Positions 45,129-54,037 are shown, counted from the stretch's first letter. The stretch: 64,000 nucleotides of DNA from JAKZVK01 sp965248255 (GCA_965248255.1 CBDFIW010000004.1:2852001-2916000); one strand, 5' to 3'. Numbers and translations: made by a program. Notes: generated by a model from the letters alone, not told the origin.

Positions 45129-46697
45129 CTACCGCAAGCTGTCGGTAGCGGCTCTTAGGTAGCGCACCCGGCCTCGGATGCGGCTAAGGAGAGATCCGCA
45201 GGAGAGATTGGTCTGGGAAGCGTCCAGCGTCGACTCAGGCGTGCTGAGCAACGCGGTGAGTGTGGCATCAAGTTCGAGGGTGTCGCCCAGCAGCGCTGCA
45301 GCTTCGCCCTGCCAGTCCGGTGCGCGCGCCAGGCTTTTCTTCGAGGCCCGGTAGCTCCAGAACCTCCGCGGCAACGTCTCGGACAGGCGGTCGTAGATCC
45401 GGGCCTGCGCCTGGCTCACAGCGCTCAAGTGGAAGTCCGCAAGTTTGCGGATTTTCGCGCGTGCATCGGATCCAAGCGCGTTAGCCTGCCCGGCGTTCAC
45501 TGGGACGAGAATGCTCTTCAGCGCATAGACGTGGGCCAACAGCTCGGACTGGTTCTCGAAAACGTCGCTCACAAAGTGGTCAATCTCACCCTGCAGAACC
45601 GACGGTTCCGGCGCCACGAACGACCTGCGAGCGGCGTCTCCGAAATGATCCAGCAGAGAAGTCCGGACGACACCCCCTGACGGGTGTTGTTCCAGCTGCT
45701 CGGAAGCCAGGGCTACGGTCGGAGTCTTTGACGCCAAACCGCGAAGCCGCAGGTCTGCAGCAATATCGCTGCCGCCCTTGGTGCGTCTGATCGCCTGCAG
45801 TACTCCACGCTTGGCGGCTTCGTTCTCAACGCTGCCTCGTAGGACCAAGCCGGCGGCGGTCCACGCCGGCGCGATGTCCTCGCGCCAGACCTTGGCCTGG
45901 TAGAGAATCCAATGCCCGTCGATCACAGCTTCAGCGGCTCTGGGGGTGAGTGCCGCGAATTCTTGAGCCCGAGGTCTCAGCGGCACCGGGGCCAGCTCCA
46001 CCGGATTGATCGAAAGCACATTAGCTGGCAGATTGCTCGGCGAAACCCACTTCGCCTCCACCACAGGAGCGGACAGTTCGGCTATGGCTGAGCGTGAGGG
46101 CGGTTGCGATACATCTTGGGCAGTAGGGAACTTGAATCTCGCCGGCGCACTACGTGGCTCGTCAACCAGCCGCGGAACGGCGAGAGGGGTCGAAGCAACC
46201 GCCGCTTCGGTAGTTTGAGCTTGCGCGGCCGCAGGAGCCGGCCCGAGAGAGGCACTTACATTCTCACTGGGCACAACCTCACTAGGGGCAATGAGTTCCT
46301 TGGCCGGTTCGACTGCATCGGCGATCTCAACGGCCGGGCTGGGCGGCTGCGTGCCGAAGAACTCCAGGGACAGATAACCGCTGATGACGACGAAGCCCAA
46401 AGCGGCCGCGGCTGCGTAGGCCGCCGCCCAACGCAGCGGGAACGGCTTAACCTTCTCACGCGAGCGCAGACGCGCCTCGAGTGATGCCCACGCAGCCTCA
46501 TGGCTCTCGGCGGTCTCCGCGGGCACGGATACCCTTAGCTCAAGCTCGGCCTTATGCAGCACCGTGGTCAGATCGACCAGCGCGCAGCCGCACTCTTCGC
46601 ACTCATCCAAGTGCGCCGTACGCTCGGAGCCTAGCTCGCTGTCACACTGCAGCAGGAGCTCTTCGGTGCTTAGATGAACTTTTGTCGTCAACCTCAA
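45129..46697 (-). CDS. Membrane-bound zinc-finger anti-sigma factor with large extracytoplasmic domain
   Basis: 522 aa from TTG 46697 (alternative starts exist nearby). H-L-D-E-C-E-E-C (H-x3-C-x2-C) is the ZAS zinc motif of anti-sigma factors, residues about 29-36. One membrane helix (W-A-A-A-Y-A-A-A-A-A-L-G-F-V-V) lies near residues 89-113, followed by an Ala/Pro-rich linker and a helical region of unknown fold. The start overlaps the sigma gene by 56 bases. It should bind the sigma factor inside the cell and sense a signal outside through the C-terminal domain (inference). Confidence 0.82.
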   Translation of the reverse strand: MRLTTKVHLSTEELLLQCDSELGSERTAHLDECEECGCALVDLTTVLHKAELELRVSVPAETAESHEAAWASLEARLRSREKVKPFPLRWAAAYAAAAALGFVVISGYLSLEFFGTQPPSPAVEIADAVEPAKELIAPSEVVPSENVSASLGPAPAAAQAQTTEAAVASTPLAVPRLVDEPRSAPARFKFPTAQDVSQPPSRSAIAELSAPVVEAKWVSPSNLPANVLSINPVELAPVPLRPRAQEFAALTPRAAEAVIDGHWILYQAKVWREDIAPAWTAAGLVLRGSVENEAAKRGVLQAIRRTKGGSDIAADLRLRGLASKTPTVALASEQLEQHPSGGVVRTSLLDHFGDAARRSFVAPEPSVLQGEIDHFVSDVFENQSELLAHVYALKSILVPVNAGQANALGSDARAKIRKLADFHLSAVSQAQARIYDRLSETLPRRFWSYRASKKSLARAPDWQGEAAALLGDTLELDATLTALLSTPESTLDASQTNLSCGSLLSRIRGRVRYLRAATDSLR

Positions 46698-47190
46698 CTG
46701 CTCCCAGCTTCTTTGCGGCTCGTGCTAGATAACTCACTACCGAAGAGATCGTCAGATTCAAGACCTCTCCCACCTCGCGCAGCTTCAGGCCCTCGCTTCG
46801 CAACCGCAGGCACTCAAGTTCCATGGGGCTCAAATCCTCCCATGGCAATTGGGACAAGTAAACCTTTGTCTCGATCGATGCCGGAGAAACCGTTAGGCGT
46901 CTCTCGGCGTTCACCCAGCCATTCTGATCGAGTAACTGCGGTTTTTTCTTTCGTCCCCGATCAACTAGCAGGTTGCGTGCCACTCGGAACAGCCAGGCCT
47001 TGGGGTGCTGAATCGGCTCGTCCCGCTGGCGGGCTTCGAAGAACCGAATGTAGCTTTCCTGCGCTAAATCTTCTGCCTCGTCCGCGTCGTCCAGGTGGTA
47101 ACGCAGGTACCGTAGCAAGCTATCGCGGCACTCTGCGAACAGCTCCTCGGTTTCCCAGGTCGCGGATCTCGGGTGGCCAAATCCTTGCAC
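46642..47190 (-). CDS. ECF-type RNA polymerase sigma factor
   Basis: 182 aa. Region 2 is seen in A-E-D-L-A-Q-E-S-Y-I-R-F-F and H-P-K-A-W-L-F-R-V-A-R-N-L-L-V-D, region 4 in G-L-K-L-R-E-V-G-E-V-L-N-L-T-I-S-S-V. The length fits ECF sigma factors. It should direct transcription of its own operon and perhaps other genes. Transcribed ahead of the anti-sigma and TonB receptor genes, like a FecI-FecR-FecA arrangement in layout but with a ZAS-type anti-sigma. Confidence 0.92.
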   Translation of the reverse strand: MQGFGHPRSATWETEELFAECRDSLLRYLRYHLDDADEAEDLAQESYIRFFEARQRDEPIQHPKAWLFRVARNLLVDRGRKKKPQLLDQNGWVNAERRLTVSPASIETKVYLSQLPWEDLSPMELECLRLRSEGLKLREVGEVLNLTISSVVSYLARAAKKLGAVEVDDKSSSKHRRAPAAV

Positions 47191-47624
47191 AGGGGCCCCT
47201 CCGCGCCGCTGTGCCTGAATGTACTAGACGAATCAGGCAGTGATTCTTACGGCAAGCGAGTCCTCTGCTTCCTATTGTCGTCGCCGCTTCGTACTCTTGT
47301 CAATACAGCCAGGAAACGGGTTAAGTGTCCTCACACCATAGCCTTACGGGAGTCTGGACAAGCCCTAGGTGCTGTTGCTCACAAGAAAACCACAAGGGTG
47401 CGCCGAAAAAAACCTGTCGTGGTTCGTCTTACTAGACAGAAGAGGCGGCCTAGGTCGGTGTCGGCTCACACCAAGCCGGCAATTAGCGTCCCGAACCAAA
47501 GCTACCGACAAAGGCAGCCTCGGCTCTTCCCGCACACGAACCCACCTACGCCGGCGCGGGATATCCTCCCTCGCCGGCGTAGTTTTTTTGGATCCCTACT
47601 AGCCTAAGGGTAGCGGTGCGCCGT
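47191..47624. other. Intergenic region with possible non-coding transcript
   Basis: No protein gene is supported. The sigma-operon promoter should lie at its left end. A strong plus-strand terminator ends the region although no plus-strand gene precedes it. The region holds short runs such as CCGAAAAAAACC but nothing I can match to a known RNA family. Confidence 0.45.
47546..47589 (+). terminator. Intrinsic terminator on the plus strand
   Basis: CTACGCCGGCG (47546-47556) pairs perfectly with CGCCGGCGTAG (47572-47582), directly followed by seven T. This is a textbook rho-independent terminator for plus-strand transcription. The gene on its right (manA) is transcribed on the minus strand towards it and would meet the hairpin with no T run. 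Confidence 0.8.
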
Positions 47625-48710
47625 TCAAGGCAGGAGTCGCTGAATGTGATCCTCTCCCGCCTGATGCCCTTGTAGCTCCGCTCGTAGAAGGTCAAGGTCG
47701 GGGACATAAGTTCTGACCGCTTTGGTCGGTACTGACGGCTCGACGCGCAGGGGTAGCGACTCCGCGGGCAGCAGATAGCAGTCGCCGGGACGATACTCTT
47801 GGCCTCCGATCTCGCCACCGCCCTCCAGGAACATCAGTAGCTCGACCCCAGTGCGCCCCTCTGGGTAGTCGAACCCATCCTTCCAGCCGAGACGCTCGAC
47901 AGCAAAGTGAGAACAGGCAGTAAGCAACTCGCGCCGCCACGCTCCCGCGGGGAACCGGAACGGGGTAGTCGCCCTAGGGCGCGCCTTTATCTCCGACACC
48001 TGAGCAGCCTGGTCGATGTGTAGATCGCGAGGCTTGCCGTCGGAGCCGAGGCGTCCGAAATCGTACAGACGGTAGGTCAGGTCCGAGTTCTGCTGGACCT
48101 CGTAGAACACAAGCCCGGGCCCGGCGGCGTGGATCGTCCCGGCCGGAATGAAGAACACTTGTCCTGACCGCACTTCCACCCAGTTGAGGTTTTTCTCGAT
48201 TTCGCCGGACTCGGCGGCGCAGCGCAGATCTTCACGAGACCATTCCTGCCTTAATCCCAGTGCCATGGAGGCCCCAGGCTTGGCGTCCACCACATACCAC
48301 AGCTCTGTCTTACCGGGCCCGCCTTCGTTCGCGAGCGCGTAGGCGTCATCAGGATGCACCTGCACCGAAGGAGCGCGGGAAGTGAAAAGCAACTTCGCAA
48401 GAATAGGGAAATAGGGTTTCGCGTTGCCTGTTTCGCTGCCCGGAGTCTCGCCGGGCGAACGACGCCGCAGCGACAGGGGCGCGTACGACCTGCCCATCAA
48501 CTGTGGTCCGTACCGCTCCAGGACCTCACCGAGCGAGCGACCTTGGAGGGGGCCGTTGGCGATACGGTTCTCCTCGAACGAATACCAGGCCTCGCCGACG
48601 GGCTTCTCTTGGCGGCCAAAGAACGGCGAGAGGTCGCGGGCACCCCAGATGCGCTCCCGAAAGCTAGGCGGCAGCTTCAGTGGATAAAGCGGTGAAGCAA
48701 GTGAGGTCAA
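47625..48710 (-). CDS. manA: Mannose-6-phosphate isomerase, class I
   Basis: 361 aa. Zinc-binding residues are visible in V-Q-V-H-P-D-D, K-T-E-L-W-Y and A-G-T-I-H-A, as in ManA-type isomerases that interconvert fructose-6-P and mannose-6-P. Residues about 81-99 (R-R-R-S-P-G-E-T-P-G-S-E-T-G-N) do not fit the family and come from a DNA hairpin (GCCCGG 48438-48443 / CCGGGC 48451-48456), suggesting an in-frame repeat insertion. The start overlaps the aminotransferase stop by four bases, so the two are co-transcribed. Confidence 0.9.
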   Translation of the reverse strand: MTSLASPLYPLKLPPSFRERIWGARDLSPFFGRQEKPVGEAWYSFEENRIANGPLQGRSLGEVLERYGPQLMGRSYAPLSLRRRSPGETPGSETGNAKPYFPILAKLLFTSRAPSVQVHPDDAYALANEGGPGKTELWYVVDAKPGASMALGLRQEWSREDLRCAAESGEIEKNLNWVEVRSGQVFFIPAGTIHAAGPGLVFYEVQQNSDLTYRLYDFGRLGSDGKPRDLHIDQAAQVSEIKARPRATTPFRFPAGAWRRELLTACSHFAVERLGWKDGFDYPEGRTGVELLMFLEGGGEIGGQEYRPGDCYLLPAESLPLRVEPSVPTKAVRTYVPDLDLLRAELQGHQAGEDHIQRLLP

Positions 48711-49882
48711 GCCCTGTCCGCGAGAAACTTCCGAATCCGCTCCAGGCCGCGCTCGAGTTCGTGCATCGAGGTGGCGTAGGAAATCCGAACGTGCTCTTTG
48801 GTGCCAAACGCCTCGCCGGGTACGACCGCTACGTGGGCTTCTTTGAGCAGTGCCGCCGAGAAGTCGAGCGCCGTGTTCATCCCGTTTTTGCCGAGGCAGC
48901 TCCCGATGTTCGGGTAGGCATAGAAAGCGCCGCCCGGTTCCGCGCAGCGCACACCCGGCATGCTGTTGAGGGTAGAGATCACGTACTCCCGGCGGCGGCG
49001 ATACTCTTTGAGCATCTGCGGAATCGAATCCTGCGGCCCCGTTAAGGCTTCAATGGCCGCCTTCTGTGCGATCGAGGTCGGGTTTGAGGTGGCGTGACTC
49101 TGGAGCTTGTTGATGGCGGAGATCAACCCCGCGGGCGCCAAGGCGTAGCCCAGCCGCCAACCCGTCATCGCAAAGGTCTTGGAAAGCGATCCGGCAACGA
49201 TCAGATGCGGCTTGGAGCGCTCAACTGCGGCGATCGAAAACGGTTCGCTTTCGTAAACGAAATGGCAATAGCACTCGTCGCTCAGCAGCATCACGCCGCG
49301 GCTCGATGTCAGCGCATAGATCCTTTCGAACTCCTCACGGGAGACCACTGCGCCGCTCGGATTGCTCGGCGAGTTGACGATCACCAACTTGGTCTGCGGC
49401 GTCAAGGCCCGTTCGATGTCGGAGGCGCGCAGCCGGAAGCCGTCGTCCTCGCTCGTCTCGACTAAGACCGGCTTGCCCCCGTGGTAGTTGACGACGTCGT
49501 AGAACGTGACCCAATACGGGACCGGCAAGACTACCTCGTCGCCCTGTTGGACGAGCGCAGCCATCGAGTTGAAGATCACGTGCTTCGCGCCCACGCACGT
49601 AATGCACTCGGAGGGCTCATACTGCGTCGCGAAGTTGTCGCGATGCCATTCGCAGATCGCCTTGCGCAGCTCGGGGATGCCGCCGGCCGGGGTGTACTTC
49701 GTGAAGTTGTCGTCGAGGGCACGGACGGCGGCCTGTTTGATATTGTCGGGCGTCGGGAAGTCCGGCTCCCCGGCTCCGAAGGCAACCACATCCACACCAG
49801 CGGCCTTCAATCGGCCGGCCTCGGTGCTGACCGCCATCGTTGCTGATTCGCTGATCCGGGAGATCCGTTCCGTTAGCTCCAT
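48707..49882 (-). CDS. aspC: Class I/II aminotransferase (aspartate aminotransferase type)
   Basis: 391 aa, complete. The PLP Lys is in G-S-L-S-K-T-F-A-M-T-G-W-R; other family marks are Y-T-P-A-G-G-I-P-E-L-R, N-S-P-S-N-P-S-G and P-G-G-A-F-Y-A-Y-P. It most resembles subgroup I-gamma aspartate aminotransferases (oxaloacetate plus glutamate), though related subgroups act on other amino acids. It is 6 bases downstream of coaD and overlaps manA, in one minus-strand operon. Confidence 0.88.
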   Translation of the reverse strand: MELTERISRISESATMAVSTEAGRLKAAGVDVVAFGAGEPDFPTPDNIKQAAVRALDDNFTKYTPAGGIPELRKAICEWHRDNFATQYEPSECITCVGAKHVIFNSMAALVQQGDEVVLPVPYWVTFYDVVNYHGGKPVLVETSEDDGFRLRASDIERALTPQTKLVIVNSPSNPSGAVVSREEFERIYALTSSRGVMLLSDECYCHFVYESEPFSIAAVERSKPHLIVAGSLSKTFAMTGWRLGYALAPAGLISAINKLQSHATSNPTSIAQKAAIEALTGPQDSIPQMLKEYRRRREYVISTLNSMPGVRCAEPGGAFYAYPNIGSCLGKNGMNTALDFSAALLKEAHVAVVPGEAFGTKEHVRISYATSMHELERGLERIRKFLADRA

Positions 49883-49888
49883 AAACGC

Positions 49889-50380
49889 TTAGGCCGTTCC
49901 TCTCTTAGCTTCGAGCCGCGCCTCGACGACCCCCGGCACCAGCTCGCGGACGCTGCCTCCCAAGCCCCAAACCTCTTTCACCAGCCGCGAACTGAGGTAG
50001 CTGTAGGCCTCGGCGGGCAACATAAACACGGTTTCGAGGTCGGGCGAGAGCTTGCGGTTCATCGACGCCATTTGCAACTCGTACTCATAGTCCGATACCG
50101 CGCGAATGCCGCGCAAGATGAGTCCGGCTCCGCGCTCGCGGGCGTAATCGACCAACAAACCGTCGAAGCTGTCCACCGATACATGGGTTAGGTGTTTCGT
50201 CGCCTGGCCCAACATATCCAGGCGATCTTCGATCGAAAACAAAGGCTGCTTCGTGTCGTTGCCCAACACCGCCACCACCAGCTCGTCGAAAAGTTTCGCC
50301 GCGCGTTCGATCAGATCCAGGTGCCCGTTCGTTGGCGGATCGAACGAGCCTGGGTAGATAATGGTGTTGTGCTTCGACAC
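49889..50380 (-). CDS. coaD: Phosphopantetheine adenylyltransferase
   Basis: 163 aa from GTG 50380, which gives the usual CoaD length and starts just before I-I-Y-P-G-S-F-D-P-P-T-N-G-H. That motif carries the T/H-x-x-H nucleotide-binding site; R-G-I-R-A-V-S-D-Y-E-Y-E and S-S-R-L-V-K-E-V are the other family marks. It makes dephospho-CoA from phosphopantetheine and ATP. The frame is open 43 codons further upstream, but that part does not match the family. Confidence 0.92.
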   Translation of the reverse strand: MSKHNTIIYPGSFDPPTNGHLDLIERAAKLFDELVVAVLGNDTKQPLFSIEDRLDMLGQATKHLTHVSVDSFDGLLVDYARERGAGLILRGIRAVSDYEYELQMASMNRKLSPDLETVFMLPAEAYSYLSSRLVKEVWGLGGSVRELVPGVVEARLEAKRGTA

Positions 50381-50532
50381 GAGAAGCCGGTTATTGTAAC
50401 AGCACTCCCAGCGCGGCACGTCGCAGCAACATGGCGCTCCGGCGGGCGCGGCTCGGAAGCTCTCAGTACCGACCTTATCAGGTCCGCAGAGTCCGGTTCG
50501 GGTCGACACTCGACACGGCGAAAGGAACCGAC

Positions 50533-50847
50533 ATGATCTTGAGCAACACCGAAAACGTTCCGGGCAAAACCATCCAGGAATTCTACGGCATGGCCACCGG
50601 CAGCACGGTCCGCGCCAAGCACTTCGGCAAAGACATTCTCGCCAGCTTGAAGAACATCGTCGGTGGGGAACTCAAGGGCTACACCGAACTACTGAACGAA
50701 GCGCGTCAGGAAGCGCTGGATCGGATGGTGCAGCAGGCCGAATCGATGGGCGCCAACGCGGTCGTCAATATCCGATTCTCGACCAGCTCGGTGGCGCAGG
50801 GCGCGGCGGAGCTGTTCGCCTACGGCACGGCGGTTCGGGTGGAGTAG
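50533..50847 (+). CDS. YbjQ/UPF0145-type heavy-metal-binding-domain protein
   Basis: 104 aa from ATG 50533 with GAAAGGA upstream. The family pattern is clear: N-V-P-G-K-T-I, G-S-T-V, N-I-V-G-G-E-L-K-G-Y, A-R-Q-E-A-L-D-R-M, G-A-N-A-V-V-N-I-R and Y-G-T-A-V-R-V-E. The YbjQ family forms pentameric rings; its role is unknown. A membrane-anchored paralogue follows 33 bases downstream. Confidence 0.88.
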   Translation: MILSNTENVPGKTIQEFYGMATGSTVRAKHFGKDILASLKNIVGGELKGYTELLNEARQEALDRMVQQAESMGANAVVNIRFSTSSVAQGAAELFAYGTAVRVE

Positions 50848-50880
50848 CGGGTCCGCGTGGACTAGGAAGAGAGGCCGCTC

Positions 50881-51345
50881 ATGGATCTGATCATCAATAT
50901 CGGCATAGTTTTGATTCTGCTCGTCATCGGGTACGGCGTTGGGACCCACCTCGAGCGCCGGCACTACGATGACATCCGAGCCCGCGAAAGCCGCAGCAGT
51001 GACTTTCCGGTGATCACCTTCCGCTCCGTTCCCGCGGCCTGGCAGGTGGACTCCTGCCATCTGGTCACCGGCAGCGTGGTCGTTTCGGTCGACTATTTCA
51101 AACGCTTCCTGGCGTCGTTGCGGCTACTGGTAGGCGGACGCGTGAAGTCGTATGAACCGCTGCTCGATCGCGGAAGGCGCGAGGCGTTGCTGCGGATGAA
51201 ACAATCGGCGATGGATCAAGGCTACGACGCCGTGATCAACGTCCGGTTAGAGACGTCGCGACTGGCCAACTCCGGCGAGCGCGGCACGGCGGGGATCGAG
51301 ATGCTGGCATTTGGGACCGCCGTGCGCTTCGCACCGGACTCCTGA
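50881..51345 (+). CDS. Membrane-anchored YbjQ-like protein
   Basis: 154 aa. An N-terminal membrane helix (L-I-I-N-I-G-I-V-L-I-L-L-V-I-G) is followed by a linker and a YbjQ-type domain (L-L-V-G-G-R-V-K-S-Y, R-R-E-A-L-L-R-M, G-Y-D-A-V-I-N-V-R, F-G-T-A-V-R-F). It is tandem with a soluble YbjQ protein and upstream of an M48 peptidase on the same strand. Function unknown; membrane anchoring is unusual for the family. Confidence 0.82.
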   Translation: MDLIINIGIVLILLVIGYGVGTHLERRHYDDIRARESRSSDFPVITFRSVPAAWQVDSCHLVTGSVVVSVDYFKRFLASLRLLVGGRVKSYEPLLDRGRREALLRMKQSAMDQGYDAVINVRLETSRLANSGERGTAGIEMLAFGTAVRFAPDS

Positions 51346-51403
51346 AAGAACGCGGGAAGCCCAGCGAGCACTTCGGACCCGTCCCAGGGAAGTTTATTTC
51401 ACA

Positions 51404-52255
51404 GTGAAGTTCGTTTCAAAAACACCGGATGACGGCGTCAACGTCTCCAAGCAGCATCCGCTTCGAGAGGCGCTCGAGCTGGTGGCCGGGGTAGCCGTCG
51501 TGGGCGCCCTGGCTCTCGCAGCGCTGGCATACTTGGCCGAGTTCCTGATCTTGCAGATTCCGCCGGCGTACGAGGCCCGCTATTTCGGCCAAGGTTGGGC
51601 CGATGGGCTTGCGGCGGAAGGGGGGGATTCACAAGACACTCGCCGCGTCCAGAAACTCACTGACCGCATCGCCGCCCATTGGTCCGAGCGCCCTTATCCG
51701 CTCCGCGCCGGCATCGTGGAGGGCAAGGAACCCAACGCCTTCGCGCTCCCCGGAGGCACGATTCTCGTGACACGCGGGCTTCTCGATCTTGCCGAAACCG
51801 AGAACGAGCTGGCCTTCGTATTGGGACACGAGATTGGCCACTTTCGAAACCGCGACCATCTACGAAGCCTGGGCCGGCAAGTAACCGTCGCCCTGGCCCT
51901 AGCGGTGTTGTCGGGGAGCTCAGTGGGTGGATCGGTCGACGTTCTCGGAATCGTGCAAGCAGTAGCCGAACGAACCTTCAGCCGCGAGCAGGAATCATCG
52001 GCCGATGAGTTCGGACTCGATGCCCTGTACAAGGAATACGGCCACGTTCAGGGCGCTGAGGACTTCTTTCGTCAGATGCCGCGCGATGACTTGTTGACCG
52101 GGAATAAGCTGGGCCGGTACTTTGCAACGCACCCCCTCGGCGACGACCGCATCGAGGGACTGCACGAACTGGCCATGAGCCATGCTTGGCCCACGACGGG
52201 AACGGTACGGCCCCTCACTCGCCTTCCGGTTCCGGAGAAGGATCCACCCCTGTGA
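51404..52255 (+). CDS. M48-family (HtpX/Oma1-like) zinc metallopeptidase
   Basis: 283 aa from GTG 51404 (no strong ribosome binding site; the frame extends further up). One membrane helix (A-G-V-A-V-V-G-A-L-A-L-A-A-L-A-Y) near the N-terminus. The M48 site is H-E-I-G-H-F with the third ligand in E-Q-E-S-S-A-D-E-F-G. M48 peptidases act in membrane protein quality control. The C-terminal part faces, and its 3' end overlaps, a small minus-strand gene. Confidence 0.87.
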   Translation: MKFVSKTPDDGVNVSKQHPLREALELVAGVAVVGALALAALAYLAEFLILQIPPAYEARYFGQGWADGLAAEGGDSQDTRRVQKLTDRIAAHWSERPYPLRAGIVEGKEPNAFALPGGTILVTRGLLDLAETENELAFVLGHEIGHFRNRDHLRSLGRQVTVALALAVLSGSSVGGSVDVLGIVQAVAERTFSREQESSADEFGLDALYKEYGHVQGAEDFFRQMPRDDLLTGNKLGRYFATHPLGDDRIEGLHELAMSHAWPTTGTVRPLTRLPVPEKDPPL

Positions 52256-52508
52256 ACTCCGTCCCCGTTGAAGTCGGCAAGACCTCCGAGAGCGCGCCGG
52301 GAATACCAAGCTGCCGCGGTTTGGCCGCCGCCGGTGCATCCGCTTGCTTTTCGCGCCGGGCCCTTCGGGCCGCCGCCTCGCGCCGTTTTGCTTCTCGGGC
52401 CGCCTGACGGAACTCGTAACCGTCGAGGCGGTCGAGAATATACGCTTTCCGGTCCGCCTTGGACGGACGAGGCAGCGGCAGCTTGAGCTGTCTGGCGACT
52501 CTCCGCAC
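52215..52508 (-). CDS. Small basic hypothetical protein
   Basis: 97 aa from GTG 52508, with AGGGGA just upstream. It is Arg/Lys/Ala-rich (R-R-E-A-A-A-R-R-A-R-R-E-K) with a helical middle and a Pro/Glu tail. No family recognised. Its 3' end overlaps the M48 gene end by 41 bases. Composition could also arise by chance in GC-rich DNA, so it is only moderately supported. Confidence 0.4.
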   Translation of the reverse strand: MRRVARQLKLPLPRPSKADRKAYILDRLDGYEFRQAAREAKRREAAARRARREKQADAPAAAKPRQLGIPGALSEVLPTSTGTEFTGVDPSPEPEGE

Positions 52509-52614
52509 GTATCCCCTAAATATCTTGACACATGGGCGGTAGGCTGAACCGTGTCTTGGCGCGGGTTACAATGGCCTTGGCCCGCTTCCGCAACTTTCCA
52601 CTTCCACACGCCTC

Positions 52615-53898
52615 ATGTCGAACCCCAAGGAAAACGCCGTGGAACTGGCGACGTCGAGCATTCGCTTCGGCGCGGGCGTCACCCGAGAGATCGGACCGGA
52701 TCTAGCCGACCGCAAGCTCGGCCACGTCATGCTGTTCACGGATCCCACGCTGGCCAACCTGCCGGTCGTCAGGACCGTCCGGCAGTCACTCGACGACCAA
52801 AAGATCTCTTACGTGCTCTATTACCGTGTGCGAGTCGAGCCTACGGATCGGTCGTTCCAGGATGCCATCGATGTTGCGTCTGCCGAGCCTTTCGACGCTT
52901 TCGTTGCGGTCGGCGGCGGCTCGACGATCGACACGGCCAAGGCGGCGAATCTCTACTCGACTCACCCTGCGGATTTCCTTGACTATGTGAATCCGCCGAT
53001 CGGCAAGGGCCTGCCGGTGCCGGGGCCGCTGAAGCCATTGTTCGCCATCCCTACAACCGCGGGCACCGGCAGCGAGACGACAGGCGTCGCGATCTTCGAT
53101 TTCACGGAGATGCATGCTAAGACCGGGATCGCCCACCGCATGCTCAAGCCCACTTTGGGCCTCCTCGACCCCGACAATACGCGCACACTCCCCCCGGAGG
53201 TCGCGGCCTCGACAGGGCTTGACGTACTGAGTCACGCGGTGGAGTCCTACACTGCAGTGCCCTATACCGATCGGTTGCGTCCCGAGCGCCCGATCCTGCG
53301 GCCGGCCTACCAGGGTTCAAACCCCATTAGCGACCCCTGGTCGCTCCAGGCCCTGAGGATGGTACGGGAATACCTGCCGCGCGCGGTGGAGGATCCGGGC
53401 GATGACGAGGCCCGGGGGATGATGTTGCTGGCGGCGGCTTATGCGGGCATCGGGTTCGGCAATGCGGGCGTGCATTTGCCGCACGGCATGTCGTATCCGG
53501 TTTCCGGCATGGTGAAGGAGTACCGCCCGCCCGGCTACGCCATCGATCGCCCGCTGGTGCCGCACGGCGTCTCTGTCATTCTCAACGCGCCGGCGGTTTT
53601 TCGATTCACAGCACCGGCATGCCCCGAGCGCCACCTGAGCGCGGCCGAGGCACTCGGCGCAGATGTCTCGAGCGCCAAGGCCGACGACGCCGGCACGATC
53701 CTGGCGGATACGATCACCGGCTACATGCAGCGGTTGAAGGTTCCCAACGGGCTGCGCGCACTGGGGTACGACCGCTCCCACATCCCCGCGCTCGTCGAAG
53801 GTACGATCCCGCAGCACCGTGTCACGAAGCTCTCACCACGGCCCGCCGGTAAGGACGAACTGGCCGGGTTGTTCGAGGATGCCCTGACGGCCTGGTAG
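52615..53898 (+). CDS. Iron-containing alcohol dehydrogenase (hydroxyacid-oxoacid transhydrogenase type)
   Basis: 427 aa. G-G-G-S-T-I-D-T-A-K is the nucleotide-binding signature; metal ligands are expected in G-L-D-V-L-S-H-A, H-L-P-H-G-M-S-Y and V-P-H-G-V-S. Overall layout, including the insert around P-G-Y-A-I-D-R-P, matches ADHFE1-like hydroxyacid-oxoacid transhydrogenases, which couple 4-hydroxybutyrate oxidation to 2-oxoglutarate reduction. The exact substrate is inferred. An IS630 copy lies downstream. Confidence 0.85.
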   Translation: MSNPKENAVELATSSIRFGAGVTREIGPDLADRKLGHVMLFTDPTLANLPVVRTVRQSLDDQKISYVLYYRVRVEPTDRSFQDAIDVASAEPFDAFVAVGGGSTIDTAKAANLYSTHPADFLDYVNPPIGKGLPVPGPLKPLFAIPTTAGTGSETTGVAIFDFTEMHAKTGIAHRMLKPTLGLLDPDNTRTLPPEVAASTGLDVLSHAVESYTAVPYTDRLRPERPILRPAYQGSNPISDPWSLQALRMVREYLPRAVEDPGDDEARGMMLLAAAYAGIGFGNAGVHLPHGMSYPVSGMVKEYRPPGYAIDRPLVPHGVSVILNAPAVFRFTAPACPERHLSAAEALGADVSSAKADDAGTILADTITGYMQRLKVPNGLRALGYDRSHIPALVEGTIPQHRVTKLSPRPAGKDELAGLFEDALTAW

Positions 53899-54037
53899 GT
53901 TGACCGCCGCTCACGCGGTCTAGTCGGACGGCTGGCCGAACCGCCCTGCTCTAGCCGCGGGCGGACACAGCGGTCCGTCCCTCCAAGCTGCTTCCTCGAC
54001 ACTCCGGGATATCAAGGGCGCAGCCCTTGGCTAGCTA

